A stretch of 18,438 nt of DNA from Alphaproteobacteria bacterium (GTDB lineage Bacteria > Pseudomonadota > Alphaproteobacteria > RS24): assembly GCA_029248825.1 (NCBI GenBank), contig JAQWIP010000129.1:1-18438 (forward strand), read 5' to 3'. The position numbers were made by a program, and so were the translations under genes. The notes under the pieces were generated by a model. That model was not told where the DNA came from and did not search any database. It saw only the letters and a list, made by a program, of their open reading frames with translations. The stretch's first letter is position 1. Each line of letters starts with the position of its first letter. This document shows, piece after piece, positions 14,378 to 18,438 of the stretch.

Positions 14378-15937
14378 CTAGTTAACTTGGCGCTCTTTGC
14401 CTTCCCAATAGGGAATACGCAAATCGCGTTTCAACACTTTGCCCGCTCCAGATACCGGAAGCGTCTCGTCGCGCAAGGCCGCCGAACGGGGTAATTTATA
14501 ATTCGCAATCAGGGGACGACAATGTTCGACAATCTCGTCAATCGTCGGCGCAAAGCCTTCTTTGGGAACGATAATTGCATGCACAGCCTCGCCCCATTTA
14601 TCGTCAGGAATGCCAATCACAGCCACTTCGGCCACGCTTTCATGCGTGGAAATGGCGCTTTCAACTTCGGCCGAGAACACGTTCTCGCCGCCCGTAACAA
14701 TCATGTCTTTGATGCGGTCGGCGATGAACACAAAGCCTTCGTCATCCATATAGCCGCCATCGCCTGTATGCACCCAACCGTCTTTTAGCGTGGCTGCGGT
14801 TTGCTCTTCCAGCTTCCAATAACCTTGCATCACGCCCATGCCACGCGCGGCAATCTCGCCTACTTCACCAGGCGCGACCGGATTATTATCCGCATCGACG
14901 ATTTTGATTTCCGTGCCGGGCGCGGCGCGTCCAGCCGAGCGTAATTTGGAATTATTGCCACCCAGAACATGAAACTCAGGTTGCAAGGTGGTGACAATCG
15001 GCGCCAATTCCGTTTGGCCATAGCCTTGCATGATTTTCAAATGCGGCATGCGCGTGATTAAATCGGTCAGCAGACCTTCGGGCATCGGCGAGGCGCCATA
15101 CAGCATAGAGCCGAGCGAGCTTAACCGTAGCGGGTCAAAACTCTCCGAGTTCAGCAACATGCCAATCATTGTCGGCACCAAGAGCGTGTGGCTCACGCCA
15201 TGTTTTTCCACCGCGCTCATCACCCCTTCAATGTCAAACATTGGGATATAAACATGGGTCGCACCGACAGCCGTCAGACCGCCACTGGCCGCACCATCGG
15301 CCAGATGGAACATGGGGGCCGTGTGCAGATAGCTCGACTCGGGGCGCGCATCGAGCATTTTCGACATCACCAAATTATTATACCAAATCGCGCGATGCGG
15401 CAGCATCACGCCCTTTGGAAAACCTGTCGTGCCGCCCGTGTAATACAGTCCCGCAAGGTCTTCGCCACCGCGCATGACGTCATCGCAAAGGCTGCCATTG
15501 GAGACCAAATCTTCATAGGCCAACATGTCTTCTGGCACATCGCCATCATCGAGATAAATGACGTGTTCTAAGTGCGGGCATTGTTTGCGAATTTCTGGCA
15601 TCGCGCCCGAGAAGGCTTTATCGACGAACAGAATTTTCGCTTCCGAGTCATTCAAGGAATAAGCGTTTTCCACGGCAGTCCAGCGAATGTTCATCGGCAC
15701 CACGGCGGCACCCGACCACCAGACGGCGTGATAGTATTCGGTATAGCGGTCGGAGTTCAGCGCCAGAATAGCCACGCGATCGCTGGGGGCTGCCCCGAGT
15801 TTGCGCAAGCTATCGGCGAGGCGTGCCACGCGTTGGCGATGCTCTTCCCAGGTAAACTGGCGCTCTCCCATAATGGTAGCGGTCGCGCTTGGGCGCGTGT
15901 CGGCGGCGGAATTCATAAATTGGGTAATGTTTAACAT
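14378..15937 (-). CDS. acyl-CoA synthetase (AMP-forming), fatty- or aromatic-acid type
   Basis: This 519-residue ANL enzyme makes acyl-CoA through an acyl-AMP intermediate. The P-loop YYTGGTTGFPKGV lies at 165-177, GYGQTEL (A5) at 305-311, TGDGGYMDDEGF near 391-402, DRIKDMIVTGGENVF near 407-421, and the C-domain catalytic Lys500 in PVSGAGK. It differs clearly from the FATP-type synthetase at 3598-5427 and resembles medium-chain or aromatic acid ligases. The specificity cannot be read from sequence. It opens a minus-strand operon with the MFS carrier and the SDR. The 126-base gap upstream holds an imperfect palindrome at 16013-16043 that could control it. The ribosome site is weak (AGAGAG about six bases before the ATG). 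Confidence 0.93.
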   Translation of the reverse strand: MLNITQFMNSAADTRPSATATIMGERQFTWEEHRQRVARLADSLRKLGAAPSDRVAILALNSDRYTEYYHAVWWSGAAVVPMNIRWTAVENAYSLNDSEAKILFVDKAFSGAMPEIRKQCPHLEHVIYLDDGDVPEDMLAYEDLVSNGSLCDDVMRGGEDLAGLYYTGGTTGFPKGVMLPHRAIWYNNLVMSKMLDARPESSYLHTAPMFHLADGAASGGLTAVGATHVYIPMFDIEGVMSAVEKHGVSHTLLVPTMIGMLLNSESFDPLRLSSLGSMLYGASPMPEGLLTDLITRMPHLKIMQGYGQTELAPIVTTLQPEFHVLGGNNSKLRSAGRAAPGTEIKIVDADNNPVAPGEVGEIAARGMGVMQGYWKLEEQTAATLKDGWVHTGDGGYMDDEGFVFIADRIKDMIVTGGENVFSAEVESAISTHESVAEVAVIGIPDDKWGEAVHAIIVPKEGFAPTIDEIVEHCRPLIANYKLPRSAALRDETLPVSGAGKVLKRDLRIPYWEGKERQVN

Positions 15938-16012
15938 GCTCGTCTCTCTTTAAAAAATATACATAAATCAGCGACCTGCCAGGCCCTTCAAACCGTCCAA
16001 TCTGAATAGAAA

Positions 16013-16043
16013 GCGTGTCATAAACCAAGCGGTTTTGACAAGC
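16013..16043. promoter_or_regulatory. imperfect palindrome upstream of the acyl-CoA synthetase operon
   Basis: TGTCA (16016-16020) pairs with TGACA (16036-16040), and AAACC (16022-16026) with GGTTT (16031-16035) around a four-base centre AAGC, with one unpaired T at 16021. The flanking GC pairs extend it further. It lies about 76 bases upstream of the synthetase start and just downstream of the DUF481 stop. It could be an operator for a regulator outside the window or a terminator of the preceding unit. There is no strong T-run on the minus strand after it. Confidence 0.45.
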
Positions 16044-16063
16044 GAAATTGACCCGCGCCTTGC

Positions 16064-16831
16064 CTAGAAGGTAAAATTAAGCCCCGAGGTAAGTTTGCGG
16101 TTCTCGCGCCCCACCCCGACAAAAGGGCGCCCGTTATACCGATACGAATAGCCAGAAGTGAACATCAGCCGTTTCGATAATGGGAACGATAAAGCCAGTT
16201 CGGCCGTCACGCGTCGGTCGGCGGCCTCGCCATTTGCATTGGGTTGCCAATAGCTCACGCCATCCAATGTCCAGCCATAGGGCGAGCTATATTTGCCCTG
16301 CAAGGAGAGCGAGGCGCGGGTCTCGCTGCGGTCTTGCGCGCGGTCGCTGCTGTGGTCTTCGCGCTCGCGCATGGCGCCCAAAAGCGCCAGCACCCGCCAG
16401 CTCTTATCGCGCGACAGCCATCGACTGACCCCGCCGCCCAAAATATCGCGCTGACCCAGCTCGGCAAACGCATCTTTTTCGGTTTGCGCAAATGTCTCCC
16501 AACGCCAATCGCCAAACGCCTCGTGTTGCACATGGCGCACATGCAGCATTTGTTCATCTTCGTCTTCGACATCGTTCACTTCGCCATAGGCCACGGAAGC
16601 GAAACTGCGCCATTCTTGCGTGTGGTTTTTATGCACGACAGAAAACGAGCCATCATAGCTTTGCTTCTGCGTGGTCGCGACGGTTTCTTCAAACGCCGCC
16701 GACACGCTGCCCGACCAGCCTTCGCGCACCTCGTCCAATTGGCGCACAATCACCGTGGCTTGCGCCGAAAGCGGCATCCCGCTCAAAAGCGCACCGCAGA
16801 GCAGGGTTCGCGCACGTTTGGAAAAAGTCAT
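16064..16831 (-). CDS. DUF481-type outer-membrane beta-barrel protein
   Basis: This 255-residue protein has a Sec signal peptide: KRAR at 5-8, a hydrophobic core, then cleavage after AQA at 23-25. The mature chain is rich in alternating polar/hydrophobic strands with aromatic ends (for example WRSFASVAYGEV, DWRWETFAQTEK, RASLSLQGKY, RLMFTSGYSYRYN), and it ends in Phe, as expected for Bam-dependent outer-membrane barrels. The strand layout fits the DUF481 (YdiY-like) family, whose function is not settled. It starts three bases after the stop of the FAD hydroxylase. GGAGA lies inside the last codons of that gene, about eight bases before its own ATG, so the two are translationally coupled. A role in passing substrate or in envelope adaptation is inferred only from this link. 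Confidence 0.82.
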   Translation of the reverse strand: MTFSKRARTLLCGALLSGMPLSAQATVIVRQLDEVREGWSGSVSAAFEETVATTQKQSYDGSFSVVHKNHTQEWRSFASVAYGEVNDVEDEDEQMLHVRHVQHEAFGDWRWETFAQTEKDAFAELGQRDILGGGVSRWLSRDKSWRVLALLGAMREREDHSSDRAQDRSETRASLSLQGKYSSPYGWTLDGVSYWQPNANGEAADRRVTAELALSFPLSKRLMFTSGYSYRYNGRPFVGVGRENRKLTSGLNFTF

Positions 16832-16834
16832 AAT

Positions 16835-18007
16835 TTAGTCTCCACTTGGGGTGAAGGCGTCATAAGCATAAAGCCTATCCATCGCCCGTTGCCCCGCCCA
16901 GGGGGCGATTTGATTGCGCATAAACCGGGCCACCCCGCGCAAATGAAACACGCGCGCGTTTCGCCGCGACAGGTTTTGCACAAAATTCGTGCGCGGTTTG
17001 CGCATGGCCTCATAGCGCTGCAGCGCCGCCGCGATATCGCGCGCACCCACCAAGCATTTTGCCAATACCGCGCCATCCTCTATCGCCATGGCCGAGCCTT
17101 GCGCCATGAAAGGCAACATCGGGTGGCAGGCATCGCCCAAAAGCGAGATGCGCCCCTTGCCCCATTGGCGCATGGGGGGGCGGTCAAACAGCGCCCATTT
17201 AAAAAGACTGTCAGGGTCGGCGGCGGCGAGAAGCTGCTGAATATCGCCATGCCATCCGGCAAAATCAGCGGCCAGTTCTGACGCCTCGCCCCGATGCGTC
17301 CAGGATTCCAACTGCCAGCCAGATTTTTCGACCACGCACACGCAATTTACTAGGTCGCCGCCACGCACGTCATAATGCACGAAATGCTTACCGGGCCCCC
17401 ACCAGACATTAGCCTTGCGGGCCATCCAATCGGCGGGCAGTTTTTCGCGCGGCACCAAGGCGCGCCAAGCGACATTGCCTGTAAAACGCGGCGCTTGCTC
17501 GCCCCATAAATGGTTGCGCACGCGCGAATAAAGGCCATCCGCCCCGATAAGCGCCTCGCCCTCATAACGCGCGTGGCTGGTCGATAGCGAGACACCGGAC
17601 GGGCTTTGCGATATGGCGTCGACGGGCGCGCCCAAATGCAGAGATATCTTTGGCGAGCGCTCGGCCGCTTCGGCCAAGACGCGCATTAAATCGGCACGAT
17701 GGATATGATAATAAGGCGCGCCATATTTGGCCTGCGCGGCGGCGCCCAGAGGCGTTTCGGCAATGGTTTTCCCGTGCCGCCAATGGCGTATTTGCGCCGC
17801 TTCTGGCAAAACCACATAGGGGCGAAGCGGCTTTTCCAGACCCAACGCCTGCAAAACCCGCGCGCTATTGGGCGATATTTGAAGCCCCGCGCCAATCTCT
17901 TCGAAAGCTGTCGCCTGCTCGAAAACTTGGGCTTCGAGGCCTTGATGGGCAAGCGCCAGCGCGGCCGTAAGCCCACCAATTCCGCCGCCTGCTATCAATA
18001 TTGCCAA
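16835..18007 (-). CDS. FAD-dependent aromatic hydroxylase (salicylate/3-hydroxybenzoate hydroxylase type)
   Basis: This 391-residue flavoprotein monooxygenase is of the p-hydroxybenzoate hydroxylase fold. The FAD-binding GGGIGG lies at 7-12, the DG motif ALIGADGLYSRVR near 152-164, and the second FAD motif GDACHPMLPFMAQGSAMAIEDG around 291-312. I place the start at a TTG (18007): GGGAGG lies five bases upstream and MAILIAGGGIGG is the usual first line of this family. The frame continues to ATGs at 18031 and 18064, but that stretch has no family similarity and runs through a perfect inverted repeat. Family members hydroxylate aromatic acids with NAD(P)H and O2; the exact ring substrate is unknown. 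It is coupled to the DUF481 gene downstream. Confidence 0.87.
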   Translation of the reverse strand: MAILIAGGGIGGLTAALALAHQGLEAQVFEQATAFEEIGAGLQISPNSARVLQALGLEKPLRPYVVLPEAAQIRHWRHGKTIAETPLGAAAQAKYGAPYYHIHRADLMRVLAEAAERSPKISLHLGAPVDAISQSPSGVSLSTSHARYEGEALIGADGLYSRVRNHLWGEQAPRFTGNVAWRALVPREKLPADWMARKANVWWGPGKHFVHYDVRGGDLVNCVCVVEKSGWQLESWTHRGEASELAADFAGWHGDIQQLLAAADPDSLFKWALFDRPPMRQWGKGRISLLGDACHPMLPFMAQGSAMAIEDGAVLAKCLVGARDIAAALQRYEAMRKPRTNFVQNLSRRNARVFHLRGVARFMRNQIAPWAGQRAMDRLYAYDAFTPSGD

Positions 18008-18027
18008 ATTGCCCTCCCAACGACACC

Positions 18028-18062
18028 GCATCCCCGATGCACAACATAAAGGTCGGGGATGC
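18028..18062 (-). promoter_or_regulatory. 10-bp inverted repeat in the hydroxylase leader
   Basis: GCATCCCCGA at 18028-18037 is perfectly repeated in inverse at 18053-18062, with a 15-base loop. It lies 10 bases upstream of the Shine-Dalgarno GGGAGG (18013-18018) of the FAD hydroxylase. The left arm can also fold locally (GCATC 18028-18032 with GATGC 18036-18040), so two exclusive structures are possible. No T-run follows on either strand, so an operator or leader-RNA switch is more likely than a terminator. Confidence 0.55.
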
Positions 18063-18074
18063 AAAACTTAAACC

Positions 18075-18185
18075 ATGGCAAACATGAAAGAAAGAGCCGA
18101 GATAGCTAGAACATTAGATATTTCGGAAGGCGAAGTCTCTAAGCGCAGAACGAAAGCTCGCGCACTTGGGTTGATAAAGGCGTAA
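18075..18185 (+). CDS. tiny HTH-like open frame, 36 codons (possible remnant)
   Basis: The predicted 36-residue peptide contains AEIARTLDISEGEVSK followed by RALGLI, the pattern of a helix-turn-helix: a helix ending in L-x-I, the S-E turn, a recognition helix with V-S-K, and the L-G-L-I cap. It is too short for a complete known regulator. A stop codon lies six bases before the ATG (TAA 18069-18071) and no good ribosome site precedes it. It may be a real small DNA-binding protein, divergent from the hydroxylase, or the surviving piece of a regulator or mobile-element gene near the tRNA. I cannot choose between these. Confidence 0.3.
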   Translation: MANMKERAEIARTLDISEGEVSKRRTKARALGLIKA

Positions 18186-18204
18186 TTTAGATACAGGCGA
18201 AACT

Positions 18205-18248
18205 TCTTTCCATCTTTCTGCTCCTAAGGGGTAAGAAAGATGGAAAGA
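18205..18248. repeat. 15-bp perfect inverted repeat (large hairpin)
   Basis: TCTTTCCATCTTTCT at 18205-18219 is exactly repeated in inverse at 18234-18248 around 14 bases. Within the loop CTCC (18221-18224) can pair with GGGG (18228-18231), with one G:T pair, which extends the hairpin. TTTTT follows eight bases after the right arm on the plus strand (18257-18261), so it could work as a weak terminator for plus-strand transcription. It could equally be part of a mobile or attachment structure beside the tRNA. Confidence 0.6.
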
Positions 18249-18419
18249 GCCCACCGTTTTTGCCCCCCCACCCCTTTCTTGTTGTTCTTATGAGCTGAGA
18301 GACGACAAATTTCCGCGCCCACAAGCCTTGGGGTTATGAAGAAAATTGTTGCCCCAAACGCAGGGGAAAGGTCAGCGCGTGCGGACGGCACTGCAAATTA
18401 TTAAAAAGAAAAGGTGAAA
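18249..18419. other. non-coding spacer before the tRNA gene
   Basis: I find no credible gene here. Apart from C-rich (18262-18274) and T/A-rich stretches, it holds a weak TTGGGG/CCCCAA inverted repeat (18328-18333 and 18352-18357). The ten bases GCTGAGAGAC at 18294-18303 also occur inside the tRNA end at 18428-18437. A T-rich minus-strand stretch just past the tRNA 3' end could help terminate tRNA transcription. Confidence 0.5.
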
Positions 18420-18438
18420 TGGTGCCGGCTGAGAGACT
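18420..18438 (-). tRNA. tRNA 3' end, probably tRNA-Thr (cut by window edge)
   Basis: Read on the minus strand, the last 19 bases end in encoded CCA (18422-18420) preceded by discriminator A, acceptor strand AGCCGGC, T-stem strand CTCTC and the conserved A58 with C61 of the T-arm. Every position fits a tRNA 3' end. The implied 5' acceptor strand GCCGGCT is the one usually seen in bacterial tRNA-Thr, but the anticodon lies outside the window, so the amino acid is inferred. Confidence 0.85.

Noticed and set aside
16796..16831. Lipoprotein signal at Cys12 of the DUF481 protein.
   Set aside because: The residue before Cys is Leu, not Gly/Ala/Ser, and a normal AQA signal-peptidase I site follows at 23-25.
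16244..17281. A 345-codon plus-strand open frame opposite the DUF481 and FAD hydroxylase genes.
   Set aside because: It spans two clear minus-strand genes and their junction. The translation has no recognisable motif and a biased, His/Arg/Ala-rich composition.
18336..18404. A 22-codon open frame (begins MKKIVAPNAG) near the tRNA as a leader peptide.
   Set aside because: No gene follows it on the plus strand, there is no clear ribosome site, and the composition is unremarkable.

Overview
The window reads like a piece of a free-living, heterotrophic alphaproteobacterial chromosome. It is moderately GC-rich by eye, very gene-dense (spacers mostly under 150 bases), and encodes metabolic enzymes almost throughout. 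The right edge cuts into a tRNA gene whose acceptor stem fits tRNA-Thr. I see no insertion sequence, no CRISPR array, no phage structural gene and no full-length transcription regulator. The assignment to Alphaproteobacteria rests on gene style and is an inference.

Layout. (1) 1-3557, plus strand: a tight run of a Gfo/Idh/MocA dehydrogenase (3' end only), a YdhF-type aldo/keto reductase, an SsuD-like flavin monooxygenase and a ROK fructokinase (junctions of -3, 13 and 0 bases), then a single-domain rhodanese 39 bases on. (2) 3598-7995, minus strand, read leftward: an SDR-fold protein without the usual catalytic Tyr/Lys, a small four-helix membrane protein, an AlkB-type dioxygenase, a glutathione S-transferase and a FATP-type acyl-CoA synthetase. 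(3) 8098-9930, plus: a TauD/TfdA dioxygenase and a zeta-crystallin-type quinone oxidoreductase. (4) 9927-11201, minus: a DadA-like D-amino acid dehydrogenase. (5) 11347-12393, plus: a long GST-like protein behind a good sigma-70 promoter. (6) 12390-15937, minus: an acyl-CoA synthetase, an MFS carrier and a classical SDR in one operon. (7) 16064-18007, minus: an FAD aromatic hydroxylase coupled to a DUF481 outer-membrane barrel. (8) 18008-18438: a regulatory-looking leader, a tiny HTH-like open frame, a large hairpin and the tRNA 3' end.

How the genes may work together. The most interesting reading is region 1. An SsuD-like monooxygenase with the sulfonate-pocket residues in place, next to an aldo/keto reductase and a sugar kinase, is the core expected for oxidative desulfurization of a sulfosugar such as sulfoquinovose: C-S cleavage to a 6-oxo sugar, reduction to the sugar, then phosphorylation. 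The transporter, glycosidase and flavin reductase that would clinch this are not in the window and could lie to the left. Region 6 looks like uptake, CoA activation and oxidation of an organic acid. Region 7 looks like aromatic hydroxylation with an outer-membrane partner. These pathway readings are inferences from family and arrangement.
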